Below, piece by piece: positions 1-10,692 of a stretch of 64,000 nucleotides of DNA (the first letter of the stretch is position 1; each line of letters opens with the position of its first letter). Source of the DNA: Petunia secreta. Lineage: Eukaryota; Streptophyta; Magnoliopsida; Solanales; Solanaceae. The stretch spans positions 5,518,001 through 5,582,000 of the forward strand of contig JARKIP010000011.1 in assembly GCA_029990175.1 (NCBI GenBank), written 5' to 3'. Under the pieces are notes generated by a model. That model saw only the letters and a program-made list of their open reading frames with translations. It was not told the origin of the DNA and did not search any database. The translations under genes and the position numbers were made by a program.

Positions 1-948
1 GGACCTTGAGATGAATCGACTCAAGGCAGGGATTCGGCCAGTTAAGCGCTGAACTTCTTTCACCCCGGTCAACTCTTCAGGGATTTCCTCGATGGCTTTG
101 ATCTTATCTGGGTTTGCTTCGATCCCTCGTTCAGAGACAATGAATCCCAAGAATTTTCCTGACCCTATGCTGAAGGCACACTTCTCAGGGTTTAATTTCA
201 TGCCATATTGCCTCAGAACGGTAAAAGCTTCCCTCTAATGATTCAGATGATCCTCCATTCGGATTGACTTGATGAGTATATCATCTATGTAGACTTCCAT
301 AGATTTTCCAATATACTCCTTGAACATGCGACACACCAACCTCTGGTACGTCGCTCCAGCGTTTTTCAAACCGAAGGGCATCACCTTATAGCAGAAGGTA
401 CCTCGGTCAGTGTTGAACGAGGTTTTCTCTTCGTCCTTCAGATCCATGATGATCTGGTTGTAGCCCGAATAAGCATCCAAGAAGGTTATTAGTTTGTGTC
501 CAGTCGTGGAGTCTATTAACCTGTCTATTTGTGGCAATGGGTAGGAGTTTTTGGGGCAAGCCTTGTTCAAATCAGTGTAATCTACGCACATCCTCCACTT
601 GCCCATTTTCTTTGGTACGACGACCACATTAGCCAGCCATTCGGGGTACTTTACCTCCATTATGAAACCATTTGCTTGCAACTTTGTGGTTTCATCTTCG
701 ATCGCTTTCTTTTTAACTCCAGCGTGAGGCCTTTTCTTCTGCTTCACCGGGGTGACTTTTGGGTCTACATTTAGCTTGTGGGTCATGATCTCTGGATCGA
801 TACCAATCATGTCTGAGTGAAACCGAGCGAAGCAATCGTTGTTGGACTTTAAAACTTCAATGATGGCTTTCTTTGACTCCAGGTCCAACTCCGAGCTGAC
901 AAATGCCTTTCTTTCAGGAAAATCTTTTAATAAGGTGAAAGATTCCAA
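1..948 (-). pseudogene. pol: Reverse transcriptase of element A, truncated by window edge
   Basis: Copies element RNA into cDNA. The 237-residue open part at 235-948 contains the RT landmarks WRMCVDYTDLN, PLPQIDRLID, FLDAYSGYNQI, VMPFGLKNA and the catalytic YIDD motif typical of gypsy elements. A TAG stop at about 235-237 interrupts the frame directly after EDHLNH. The thumb region then continues to the window edge, matching the homologous stretch downstream of RT at 48065-48360. RNase H and integrase would lie to the left of the window. Confidence 0.9.
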
Positions 949-1062
949 CTCCTCAATAGTTGAGTCCTCGGCTTTTTGTTTTCGAGGCTCTTGAATGCAA
1001 ACCGGGATCCTTTCAACTTCTCCTCGGAGGTCCTCCTCGCTTGACCCCGGTTGCTTTAGTTG

Positions 1063-1647
1063 CTATTGTTTTGGCCCGGTCGGGGCGACTCCACTTCTCA
1101 ACACAACCGAATAGCACTCTCTTGCTATTCGTTGCTCTCCCTTTATTGACCGAACCCCCCAAGGCCTAGGGAATTTGATCACTTGATGCAGCGTGGAGGG
1201 AACAGCCTCCATGGAATGGATCCATGGTCTGCCGAGGATCACATTGTATGTTATGTCCTCGGGCAACACTTGAAACAATTTTTTCTTGCTAACTCTTTCA
1301 GAAAATATTTTGAGCGTAATCTCACTCAAAGTTTTCTCCGTGGAGTTGTTGAAGCCAGTCAACACTGTTGCCTTGGGGATGACTTCCCCTTTGAGCCACA
1401 TCTTCTTAATGGCCCCGTAGCTGATTATGTTGACTGAGCTAATGGGGTCAATCAAGACTCGTTTGATGTCTGAGTCATTGATTCTCAGCATGATGACCAA
1501 GGCATCGTGATGAGGGAACATCATCCCATCACAATCGTCATCGTCGAATACAATCTCTTTACCCGAGCCTCTCACTCGAGTTCTCTTTTCCATCGTAATT
1601 GAAAGCTTGGCGAATTTCTTTGCAGCTGCGAAATTCACCTTGTTCAT
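1063..1647 (-). pseudogene. Retroelement aspartic protease, element A
   Basis: A 194-residue open frame between gag and RT, where the aspartic protease lies in Ty3/gypsy elements. The active-site region reads RVLIDPISSVNII, where retroviral-type proteases have D-T/S-G. The downstream flap/core landmark NVILGRPWIHSMEAVPSTLH, typical of Tat-clade proteases, is intact, which makes the identification firm. The Gly of the triad is replaced by Ile, so catalysis is doubtful. The family member at 49160-49790 reads EPD at the same place. Confidence 0.8.
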
Positions 1648-1680
1648 CTCTGACCCCCCGGTGATAACATTTACAACTCT

Positions 1681-3354
1681 CTAAGGGGGTGGAGCCCGAG
1701 GTGGCTGTCCATTAACTCGGTTCTTGGAATAGTTGTCCTTTCCCTTGTCAGTGAGGAATTCGGCCAACACACCTTTCTTCAACAAATGAGCCACCTCGAG
1801 GTGCAATGCTTTGCAGTTCTCGGTTCGATGGCCATACTCCGCATAGAACTCGCAGTGCAAATTCTGGTCTCTTTTGTCCGCTGGAGTTCTCATGTCTTTG
1901 GGTACCCTTACCCCGGCAGTCCCCTGGACTATGTTGACCAGCTCCGAGGTCGATATATTAAAATTATAATCGGGGATCCGAGGTAGTTCTTTCTTTGAAG
2001 CCGAAGCTGGGCCTGAGGAATTTCTTTGGTTCGTGTTGGAGTGAACCTTTCCTCCGAGCCGTTGGCTTATATGTGGGCTTGTAAAGGAGTTTCCGAAGGA
2101 ATTTCCCAACCTTTGGCTGACAGGCTGCCTTGTGGAGGTATATGGTTCGTACCTCCCCTTCGAATTTCCTCGCGACGCCTTGGCGCGATACGATGATTTG
2201 CCTCGGTTTTTGTAATTATAACCTTGCCTTTTAAACTCAGCCTCCTCCAGCCTGATCTTGGAGTAAGCTTGTTTGTGTAGATATTCCCATGTCAAAACTT
2301 GGTATTATTGAAGCTCCTTTCGCAATTCAGCAGCAGCGTCAGAATTTCGAACATTGATACCCTTTTCAAATGCCATGATGGCCAGAGTATCATCCATCCG
2401 AGGTAGCTCAATGCGCTCAGCATAAAAGCGCTCAAGGAACTCCTTAAGTTGCTCACCTGACCGTTGCTTGACCTCGCATATATCCTCCTTCCTCTGTAGA
2501 TTTTTTTGAGCTCCGGTGTGGGCCTTAACGAAGGCATTGGTCATTTCCTTGAAGGTGGAATTGACCCTGCTGGTAAGAACATGTACCAGCGCAGCGCTCC
2601 TTTCTCCAAGGATTCACCAAATTTTTTAAGAACATTGACTCGAGCTCTATTGCCGTTAAGTCGTTGCTCTTTACCATCTCCATGTACTCCTTTACATGCT
2701 CTTTGGGATCGGTGGTCCCATCATATTTTTTTAAGAATATGAGCTTGAAGTTTTTAGGAGTTGGAGCTGGTGCCGCTTCGGGCTTAAATGGCAACTCCCT
2801 GTATTGGTGTATGTCAAGCTCATCTTCAGTCTTTGTTATCCCTGGTACGGTTTTGAGGCGCTTTTCTACACGTGCCTCGACGCGAGCCTCGACGCGTGCC
2901 TCAATTTCTCTGGTCAACCTCTCAATGTCGACCGAGGATGTAGTTTCAGCCACGGTGGGAATCGTCCCGAAGTGTGGCGTTGTGCTCGGTATGTTTCCCG
3001 AACCCCCAGACGTGGCCCCATTAGGAGGTCCCCCTATATCGCGCCGGTAGGAATGAAGGGCGGGATGCCTCCATTTGGGGCCGAAGGCTGGGTATCATTC
3101 GGTGTTGCGCTATTCCTCGCCTCTAACGAGGCACTGAATTCGGCGTTGATGTTAACTTGCTCGTCCTGTCGCTCTTGGAGAGCCTTTAGCGTGTTGACAA
3201 CGAAGGCTTGAAATGCTTCGGTTGTCATTGGAGATATAGACTGTTGGTTCGACGGAACGTCAGTCCGTTCGTTAAGATTTCCGCTGCTGTCTGCCATATC
3301 GTTTGTCGAAAAATTACGGGCTTTAACGAAAAAGTATGTTGAACTTTGGAACAA
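1681..3354 (-). pseudogene. gag: Gag polyprotein of element A, broken
   Basis: Gag forms the capsid and nucleocapsid of the virus-like particle. An N-terminal piece (3034-3354) carries the NERTDVPSNQQS region. Next comes a segment with a threefold EARV repeat and the retrotransposon gag core FLKKYDGTTDP (2525-2953). The frame then shifts near 2570, continuing as 2305-2544, and a TAA stop follows before the segment at 1681-2295. The nucleocapsid knuckle reads CEFYAEYGHRTENC. The copy at 49712-50053 has His where this one has Tyr, so a zinc ligand of the unusual C-H-H-C knuckle is lost here. The stops and shifts make the protein non-functional. Confidence 0.85.
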
Positions 3355-3370
3355 AGCGTTTCTGCTTATA

Positions 3371-3388
3371 TCTCCACAGACGGCGTCA
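3371..3388 (-). other. Primer-binding site of element A
   Basis: Read on the minus strand, the bases just inside the LTR are TGACGCCGTCTGTGGAGA. The intact relative at 51483-51500 reads TGGCGTCG at the same place, so this copy carries a G-to-A change in the tRNA-complementary core. The TGGCG core suggests an Asp-tRNA-type primer. That assignment is inferred from the core alone. Confidence 0.6.
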
Positions 3389-3391
3389 ATT

Positions 3392-3945
3392 TGTATGGGC
3401 CTAAATTATTTTTAGGATCACAAATCGAATTTGGGTTAGGATATAAGCAAATCTTCGTATCAAAGTCAGGAAAATGCAAGAAATAAGCGTAAAAGACGAG
3501 AAAGTAACTTGATTTCAATATATCGTAGTGAGTACAAAATTTGGCAGAGTTTTTGTATTTACTTCCGAATGTGCACAATACAAAATGAAGCGCTATTTAT
3601 AGAATCGAGGACCTAGTCCTCATTTCCCATGTCTATAGTGCTCAAACCCACGTTCTGAGCGCTCATTAATGGAGATAGTTGGCTGATGTAGTGGGCTGCA
3701 AAGCCGCTCGAATCGAGACGATTCACCGAGGTACAAGTGTGTGACCTCGGTGATAGGGCCTTGCTGTTCGACCGAAGTGAACATCACCGAAGCTCAGCTT
3801 ACGGCTCGCCTTCGACGACGACCTCGGTGTCTGACTTCGGTAACCAACTCGGTTGCTTCGGTTACTGGTTTGTCATCACGTGCTCGGCGGTTATCAGATT
3901 GTCTTGCTGAGGCGACTCATAGCGAGCCTATTTTTACCCAATACA
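3392..3945 (-). repeat. 5' LTR of element A (554 bp)
   Basis: On the plus strand it begins TGTATGGGCC and ends CCAATACA, giving TG...CA ends. It aligns with the two LTRs at 41431-41984 and 51504-52055, which are 554 and 552 bp. A TATA-like box lies inside. Confidence 0.92.
3594..3601 (-). promoter_or_regulatory. LTR TATA box, element A
   Basis: TATAAATA on the minus strand inside the LTR. The same box occurs in the LTRs of the complete family member at 41632-41639 and 51705-51712, which supports it as the element promoter. Confidence 0.6.
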
Positions 3946-4499
3946 ACAGTACTAGAAATTGAAGATAGGTCACAGTACCCATTTAAAAAAGGAATAAAAA
4001 ATCAAAATGACGACGCAAGTTGAAGATGAACCTAAGTTGTCCCACCTCGATCATGAAGAGTAGCAGTTTTCACTTTATACAGAAAAGACCAGCTCCACGT
4101 GGCATTGCAACGTTAGAAGTGAGTAAACATTAGCCTGCCACGTGTAAGCCTTAAGCTGTCTACTGGCATGATAGTTGGCGGGGTTGTGGGTGCTAAGGTG
4201 TGGTCCTTGGGGGTGGGAGCAGGGAGGTGTCCCATAATCCATGCTTTTTGATTTTATGACTCATCTTTTGTTAGAAAGGTTTACCGTCAGTTACAGAGGG
4301 CGGTATGCTTGGAACTGCAGCAAAAGATGTGCATAATGTCGCCTATTCATGCGGTTACTAAAAATCGCTATATAATGGTTTAATGACGGCACAATTTACG
4401 GCGTTTTTAAAGAGCCGTGAATTTTTATTTAAAGGCGATTTAACCGCTGCAAAACTTATTTTTCAACCGCCGCTATCAACAGTCTTTCTTGTTGTGTAT
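3946..4499. other. Unassigned DNA with a possible CACTA-like fragment
   Basis: No credible gene. From about 4295 to 4485 short GGCGGT, GGCGTT, AACCGC and CCGCC words recur in both orientations, which resembles the subterminal repeats of plant CACTA transposons. No terminal CACTA end or target duplication was found, so this is a weak call. Two ACGTG-core words (about 4095 and 4138) are also present, with no gene next to them. Confidence 0.3.
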
Positions 4500-5100
4500 C
4501 ATTACTGCTGAGGAAAAGCATTGAGAATGAGTAATTCATTTAGGACTGGACATGATATATCGTTATTGATGTTCAAGACAAGCCTCCTAATAGTTAGCCT
4601 AGATCCATTAGTCTAGTTTAATTAGGTTAGTTCAGAATTGGCATGTATATAATTTATCTATAGCCCAATGGCCCTATTTATCTTCTCTTTCATTTTATTT
4701 ATAATGTCCACAATATAAATACTATTGTGGGGAATATTCTCAATAGTGGAAAATCATTTCCCCTCCAAAAACTTCTTTCTCTCTTTGTTCTCTCGAATGT
4801 CCAAACCTAGTTTTTTTTCCCCTACCTGTATATAGATAAAACCCACAGTTATAAAAGACTACTGATAGTTCTAACCAGCAACAAACAAAGTATACAAAAA
4901 CAGTTATTATACAATATAATGGGCTAAAGGAGAGTCACTCCACACTATTAAGCTCTCAAAAATGAATCTAAACAAATGTTGAATCTGAGCTAAAGCAGAT
5001 TCATCATTTGCTCAATCACATCTTAACCTATGCCCTTCTTATTCCGTCTGATTCTAAAGTTAGTTATTCCTACTTTATCCATCTTAAATGCACCAACGAT
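4500..5100. other. Non-coding stretch, possible old LTR or LINE 3' tail
   Basis: AT-rich, no open frame of note. Around 4700-4800 it has an ATAAATA word followed by a pyrimidine-rich leader, which looks like an old LTR promoter. The right part probably belongs to the 3' end of the LINE continuing at 5100-5206. No boundary could be fixed. Confidence 0.3.
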
Positions 5101-5206
5101 ATTTTAGGAAGAAGAAGAATATTTCGAAAAATCCTGTTTTGGCCTGAGTAAGATGCTTCTTTGGCTAAAATATCAGCCACAACAATATTAGCCCCTCTAA
5201 AATTAT
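5100..5206 (-). pseudogene. LINE RNase H, C-terminal end (split by solo LTR)
   Basis: On the minus strand this encodes a stretch reading ...NFRGANIVVADILAKEASYSG. That is the end of a plant LINE RNase H domain and includes its last catalytic Asp (ADILAKE). The rest of the domain is on the other side of the solo LTR, at 7712-8040. The two sides join across the ATTAT duplication. Confidence 0.75.
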
Positions 5207-7711
5207 TGTTACACCTCGTATGTCCAAAGTTAGGTATATCATTCTAATGACATGTTAAGAATGATTTAAGTGATCTTAAAGTCATAATTGGACCATATAT
5301 GACTTTTATATATTGAATATAAAGGTTGGGAAGAATCAGATTTGCTTGTAACGGAGCTTTTTCAACAATTAATCCTGTGTGTTATATAAGTTCTTTTAGG
5401 GGCATATGATATACCAAATTGAAGGTCTTGGAGTTTAGTTTCCAAAACTTTTGATGGTTTGTTCTTACAATATCTGGATAAAAAGATATGAGTATCAGAA
5501 ATCAGACAAGAAAAAGGGACATAAGCACAAAAGAGGGCTAGAAATGAAATGTTTTCATTATAAAAGAGAAATACTTCTCTTTCTCGATATTTTTTCAGAA
5601 ACACCACGATAGAAACAGTTTATTCTTTAGTTTGAAGCAAATTTTTATGATTTTAAAGAAACAACATCAATCTTAACTCGAAATTGAAGACAGATTGCGT
5701 CAAAACGCTCTACGCGATTAAGGTAACGTTATGCTACCTTCAATTTCGTCTGTAGTTTGAGTTTTAGAATTACTTCATGGCTAAGTAAAGTACCTAAATT
5801 CTATGTTATAGCTTGTTTAAGCTTTAGAAGGTGTGGAATTCAAAGGAAACAAAGTTTAGAAGCTAGAAACATCAAAGGTATGTAAGACTAAACCTTTCTT
5901 TTGGCAAGACATGTATCTTTTAGCTTTTGAAGCTTTTCTTAGTTCTAAACTTAGTATTTCTTCTGAGAAACTTGTATGGTACCAAGGAAACCTTGTATAT
6001 ACTTAATTTGGTACAAAAATCCAAGGTGAAAGATGTCCAAATCAGCAAGACAAAACGTTTCAAAATGTGGAAAATTATTTTGATCTTTGGACAGTTGTTA
6101 GTATATTGATCATAACTCCTTGTACAAAATTGATATTTACTTTAAGAATCCCCAGAACCCTAAGATATATATCTAAAACTTTCATGAGACCATCAAGTCT
6201 TTATCTTTGATCTACACTCTGATAATTAGGTCGAAAGGCAGGACAATGTTGCTGTCCAGACATTCTATCTGCGGATTTGTTATTTCATCCAGTCGTCTCA
6301 TCTTGTTATCCGTTTAACATGTTTATGTTATCAGTTTATCCGGGTATCCATTCCCGTGTATAGTATTGTACTGGTTTTATTTTTGCGGATCATCCAGTTT
6401 TAGGAAAAACTCTGCCGAAATTTTTATTGAAATTCAAAGAGTTGGACAAATTCTGAGTTCTAGGTTTTGTCTATAATTCCATCCAGAGTTTTCTTATCAT
6501 TCCTTTGAGTCCATATCTATTGTTTCCACATGTGTTATGCCTCATACATGCTTATGCTTATATTGTGATCATGTTATGTGTGATTTGGAGTCCCCCACAG
6601 AGGCTGGACATTGGACACACAGTCCAGTCGCGTGTGATACTACCCGTCTGGGGGGTACAGCCCCTATGGTTCAGGCGGGAATTGAAACACCTAGTGTGAC
6701 CTGGTGTCATTCACACACTCTGACCAGAGAGACTAGATATTACTGGCTGGGGGGGACATAGCCTATAACACCCACCAGGTTTGTTATATACGCGTATATA
6801 GCCGCAGTATGCACTGCATGATTATACATGAGACTAGTTCAGTTTTTCAGTTACCTGATTTGGAGGGATACAGCCCATAACACCAGACAGGTACTAGTTC
6901 AGATGTTCAGCTTCCTGATTTGGGGGGATATAGCCCATAACACTAGACAGGTACTAGTCCAGATAACAGTTCAGTTTTAGCTCAGTACCAGTTATCAGCC
7001 ACCAGTTCTTAGCGTCAGGATCAGTTAACAGTTATCAGTTCCAGTTTCTAGTCACCAGTTATCAGTCATATTATAGTTATTTATCAGTATAGTTCAGCTT
7101 AGTCTTCAGTTTCAGATTCAGCTCGACTTCAGTTTATATTCAGATCATGTTTAGTACGTTCTTCAGATTTCCACCTATATTGCTATGCTCCAGCTCATAT
7201 TTACATATTTATATTCCAGCCTTACAGTTTCATTCAGCTATGATATATTACATGCTCATGCCTTACATACTTGGTACATATCGTACTCACGCCCTTTTCT
7301 GGGGCGTTGCGTTTCATGCCGCGCAGGTGCAGATAGATCAATGCTTGGACTACGTTAGTAGGCCATCTATCAGCTGTTGGAGTCACTCCGCTTGCTCCCG
7401 GAGTTACTTATCTTTTGGTATGTGTACAGTCGGCCAGTTTGGGTATGGCGGGGCCTTGTCCCGTCCTTTGAATATTCAGTTCAGCACTCTTAGAGGCCCG
7501 TAGATATGTTCCTGTATGGTGCAGTCAGTATGTTATGTATGTCGGCTTATGTTAGCCTTGTCAGCTTTTTGCATTGCATAATTCTTATCAGTTAGGTCTA
7601 TGCTTATTCTGTTTATCAGTTATATTTATTGTTAGCAGATTATCAGTAGGATTAGTGATGATCGACACTTACTGTTGGTCATCCATCGCGGCCCTAGATT
7701 GGGTCGTGACA
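5207..7711 (+). mobile_element. Solo LTR, 2505 bp, inserted in the LINE
   Basis: Starts TGTTACACC and ends GTCGTGACA, so it has TG...CA ends. It is flanked by identical 5-bp duplications ATTAT at 5202-5206 and 7712-7716. No internal region or second LTR is present, so it is a solo LTR left by LTR-LTR recombination. Strand was chosen so that TGTTAC is the 5' end. The ending GGTCGTGACA and the length suggest a gypsy chromovirus of Tekay/Del type, but this is inferred from general resemblance. Confidence 0.88.
6835..6954 (+). repeat. 60-bp tandem repeat, two copies, in solo LTR
   Basis: Unit 6835-6894 is repeated with a few changes at 6895-6954, and a third partial unit begins TAGTCCAG at 6955. 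Each unit contains CCTGATTTGG and AGCCCATAACAC. Looser copies of the GGGGATA-AGCC core occur near 6655 and 6750. The following 200 bp is rich in degenerate CAGTTATCAG words. Confidence 0.8.
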
Positions 7712-7716
7712 ATTAT

Positions 7717-8907
7717 GAACCACTAAGCCATTAGCTGTGGTTAATATGTCTTGTAATCTTTTGATCCATGACTCAAGTTTACAAGAAGGAATAGTACTTC
7801 CAATAAGCATATCAACAATTATCTTGGAGTCCATTTCTAGCACTATGTCGTAGATTCCATTAGCTAAACATATCCGAGCCCAATGGTGGCAGCCTGTATT
7901 TCTGCTATGTTGTTGTTATAAAAATTGAGTGACTCAGAGAATACAAAAATCATCTCTCCACTAGAGTCCCTGAGAATGCCACCTGCCCCTGCTTTCTTAT
8001 CCTTAAACATAACTACCATCTGAGTTAAGTTTAAAAGAAATGGGAAGAGGTTTGGTCCGTATAACAGGAGTACTAGAAATAAACGGAGTCAAATGATCTG
8101 CAATAGTGCATATTTCTTTCCAATTGGAATTGAGATCGATGGAGTTAAATTTCCTATATAAACTTACCTTGATATTGACAATTACCTCATGTATCACCTT
8201 ACCTGAAGATATAGAGATCTGGCCATACCTTATCGTGCATCTCATCTTTTAGATTTCCCAGGTAATATACAAAGGAATCATGTGAAAAATAGAAGCTTGT
8301 ATGTCATTTTTTGTGTCATGGCTCCACCAGCTCCATAATAAAGTTTTAATGTGAAAATTGTCTTGACATAAACCCATTGACTCTGCAAAATAAATTCCAA
8401 ACCTTGCTCGTTGTCTGCCTTTTTATAAATAAATGATGAGAATCTTCTAGATTAGGGGGACTGCAACATGAACACTTAGATACAATATTGTGCCCAAACT
8501 TAAAGATTGTAGAGTCAAGAGGATGTTTGCCCTTAAGGACTCCCCAATTGAGAAAAGAAACCTTAAAAGGCATATCTCGGGTCCAAATTTTAGAAAATGT
8601 GTCGTTAAGAGATTTATTATTCCTGATGATTTGTCTAGCTATTGAGCAAGAGAATTTTTCTTTTTCATCAAGTAACCTAAAGCCTGAGCCTTGATTTGAC
8701 CATCAAAAACTTGAATCTTTTTAATATGTTGAATAAGGTTATCTGGAATGATCTCATTAAGCATATCAATATTCCAAGAACCTTCTGTTGGAAACTCTTT
8801 AACTTGAGTCGCACCCAACCTTCTTCCTTTATTAGCCATAAGAGCCACAGGTCCAAACCCTAGTTTCAGTTTCCTTATGGAGATTACTATGCTTTCGCAA
8901 GTTAATA
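7717..8907 (-). pseudogene. LINE ORF2 3' part: zinc-binding and RNase H domains
   Basis: Remnant of an L1-type plant LINE polyprotein. From high to low coordinate: 8639-8926 includes a linker typical of the region after RT (SWNIDMLNEIIPDNL). The RT zinc-binding domain (8346-8573) shows LNWGVLKGKHPLDS and the CSCC...HHLF arrangement. RNase H begins in 8003-8245 with the first catalytic Asp in LNSDGSY. A frameshift or stop follows, then GGILRDSSGEM, AEIQAA (Glu) and LEMDSKIIVDM (Asp). The last catalytic Asp lies beyond the solo LTR at 5100-5206. RT itself is absent: the element is cut near 8900 by the copia fragment. Acquisition of RNase H is known for plant L1 elements. Confidence 0.82.
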
Positions 8908-9382
8908 TGGTATTAGAGTGGGTCATTCGATAGCGCTCGCTCTTGCCTGCGTTCTAATACTAACCACGACCGGTGAATTCAAACCCTAATTTTGAAATTT
9001 TGGACCTTTTTATGTTTGACGGTTACAAATCGATAGATTTTATTGGATTGTTCATCATCTGGTTGTTACAAAGATTTTTTTGTGATGTTCGAGTAGCTGG
9101 ACTACGGTGTTTCATTTATCCAATAGCAATGATTCAGTTCTTCGACGGCGGCAATCTAATTTTTGTTAATTTCAAGTACTCAAGACTCATATCTCTTCGA
9201 ATCACGAAGTGTCTCGGTAACATTTTCCAATTTTCATCAAGCTTGTAGGATTACATATCAAATGTCTCCAAGTCTTGTTTCCTTTAGAGAACATTCCCTA
9301 TACCTTAGCAATATCATATACAAATAGCTAATCATAGTTTCAAATCAAACAGTATCCAAAGACACCCTAAAAGTTTGCTTGC

Positions 9383-10610
9383 ATGGCTTCTATCAGAAAT
9401 CCATTCTAACAATGGAAATGTTCCTACATATGATATTCCCAGTTCTTCTAACTCTAGGTCAGGCAATCCCACCGACCTTTTATGTGTTAATAATTTCAAT
9501 ATCCCTAGTAATTTTTGGTATCCACTCTCTTCAATGGCTTTGGCTAAAGTGGATAACGAAGGAATATGCTCATAAGGCTTTCTGGGAGAAGAAATTGCTT
9601 TCATTAATGGTTTATGTCCCAGGCCATGTGATGATTCCACCTTGCACAGACAACGGGAAAGGGTGAATGTCATAGTCATCTCCTGGGTTCTTAATTCCAT
9701 GACAAAGAGATATTTGGAAGTGTGATGTATTCTACCTCTACTAAAGAAGTATGGAAGGATTTAGAAGATAGGTTGGGGACTGTCAATGGGAAAGGCTTTG
9801 CAATTAAAGAAGGAACTGGCTCTAATATCTTAAGGGTCCATGGATATAGCATCATATTTTTCAAAGATCAAGCACCTATGGGATAAATTAAGCTTGGTAT
9901 CTTCAACACACTCTATCAATTGCACTTGTGGTGCTAGAGTAGATTTCTTAAAAGCTAAAGATGATAAAAAATTTTATCAATTCCTCATAGGACTTAATTA
10001 AGCTTACTTAGGGTTCAAAAGAAATATAATAATGATGTCTTCTCTCCCTTTTGTTGCAAATGATTATAATATCCTCATTTTTATGAGCAATAGAGGTAGA
10101 TACAATCTAGAGCTAATTTAACTCCATAATTTCTTTCAATGCTTCTTATCCTCAGAAACAAGCTAACAACAATTGATCGACATCTGGTCATCAATTCTCT
10201 TTAGAGTCACTCCCTAATCATATACTTGAAAGGGAGTATATTGAGCACAAAGATGTAGGTATTGTAAGAAACCTGGACATCTAATTGAAGATTGCTTGAA
10301 AAGAAAGTTTCTCTATGGTAGTTACAATCCTTATAATGAATACAAGCATCCTCTTAGAAGAAAAGAGCTGTTGCAACTGCAATGGGTAGTCATGATGATT
10401 CTAGTTTTGAGACTTGAGTCTTCTTCAAATCTGAATTCATCTCCAAGTCCTCGTGCTTTTACTCAAGACCAGTATAATCAGTTAATGATGCTGCTCCAGC
10501 AGTCCAACATTTCTGACTCATCTTTTCAATCTAATCTCATGGTATCTGCAAACTTTATTGGTAAGGATATGAATGTGTTTACTAGTTCTAGTGCTTGCAA
10601 GTGTTTTAGG
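9383..10610 (+). pseudogene. gag: Copia Gag, frameshifted
   Basis: Capsid/nucleocapsid protein of a Ty1/copia element. Reading across frames from the ATG at 9383: an N-terminal motif NPTDLLCVNN, then FLVSTLFNG and RRNMLI, then AFINGLCPRPCDDST, VISWVLNSMTK and EVWKDLEDRLG. These follow the order of the copia gag families used in plants. The CCHC zinc knuckle at 10254-10295 reads CRYCKKPGHLIEDC and is intact. At least three frame changes and several stops interrupt the frame, so the gene is dead. Two open frames on the opposite strand (9332-9700) and in the other plus frame are shadows of this gene. Confidence 0.82.
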
Positions 10611-10617
10611 ATACGGT

Positions 10618-10692
10618 AGACTTGTTGGATAATTGATTCTGGAGCAGTTGATCACATAACCTCCAACTTAGACAGTCTGTCTTATGTAAAGC
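10618..10692 (+). pseudogene. Copia protease, N-terminal stub
   Basis: Encodes TCWIIDSGAVDHIT, the D-S-G active-site block of a copia integrase-linked aspartic protease. It is cut after about 25 residues at 10692 by the gypsy LTR. Confidence 0.8.

Larger units (their letters stand above)
1..3945 (-). mobile_element. Retand-like Tat Ty3/gypsy element A, 5' part only
   Basis: Minus-strand LTR retrotransposon running off the left edge. Reading from 3945 downward: 5' LTR, primer-binding site, gag, protease, reverse transcriptase. The LTR and proteins closely resemble those of the complete element at 41431-52055, so this is a second member of the same family. Reading frames are broken in gag and RT, so it is a dead copy. 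The base run after the LTR (ACAGT, 3946-3950) is the candidate target duplication, but its partner lies outside the window. RNase H, integrase and the 3' LTR are not visible here. Confidence 0.9.
8908..10692 (+). mobile_element. Ty1/copia fragment: primer site, leader, gag, protease start
   Basis: Begins at a primer-site-like word TGGTATTAGAGT (8908-8919), close to the initiator-Met-tRNA complement TGGTATCAGAGC. A leader of about 475 bp without a recognisable gene follows, then gag and the first residues of protease. The sequence stops abruptly at 10692, where the minus-strand gypsy LTR begins. No copia LTR can be recognised to the left, so the 5' end is also lost or degraded. Confidence 0.75.

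Noticed and set aside
6786..7150. Possible CRISPR-like array in the CAGTTATCAG tract
   Set aside because: Repeat units are irregular in length and sequence, there are no spacers of constant size, and the context is a plant LTR.
9332..9700. 122-codon minus-strand open frame
   Set aside because: The plus strand here encodes copia gag motifs (NPTD, FINGLCPRP, WVLNSM), so the minus frame is a shadow.
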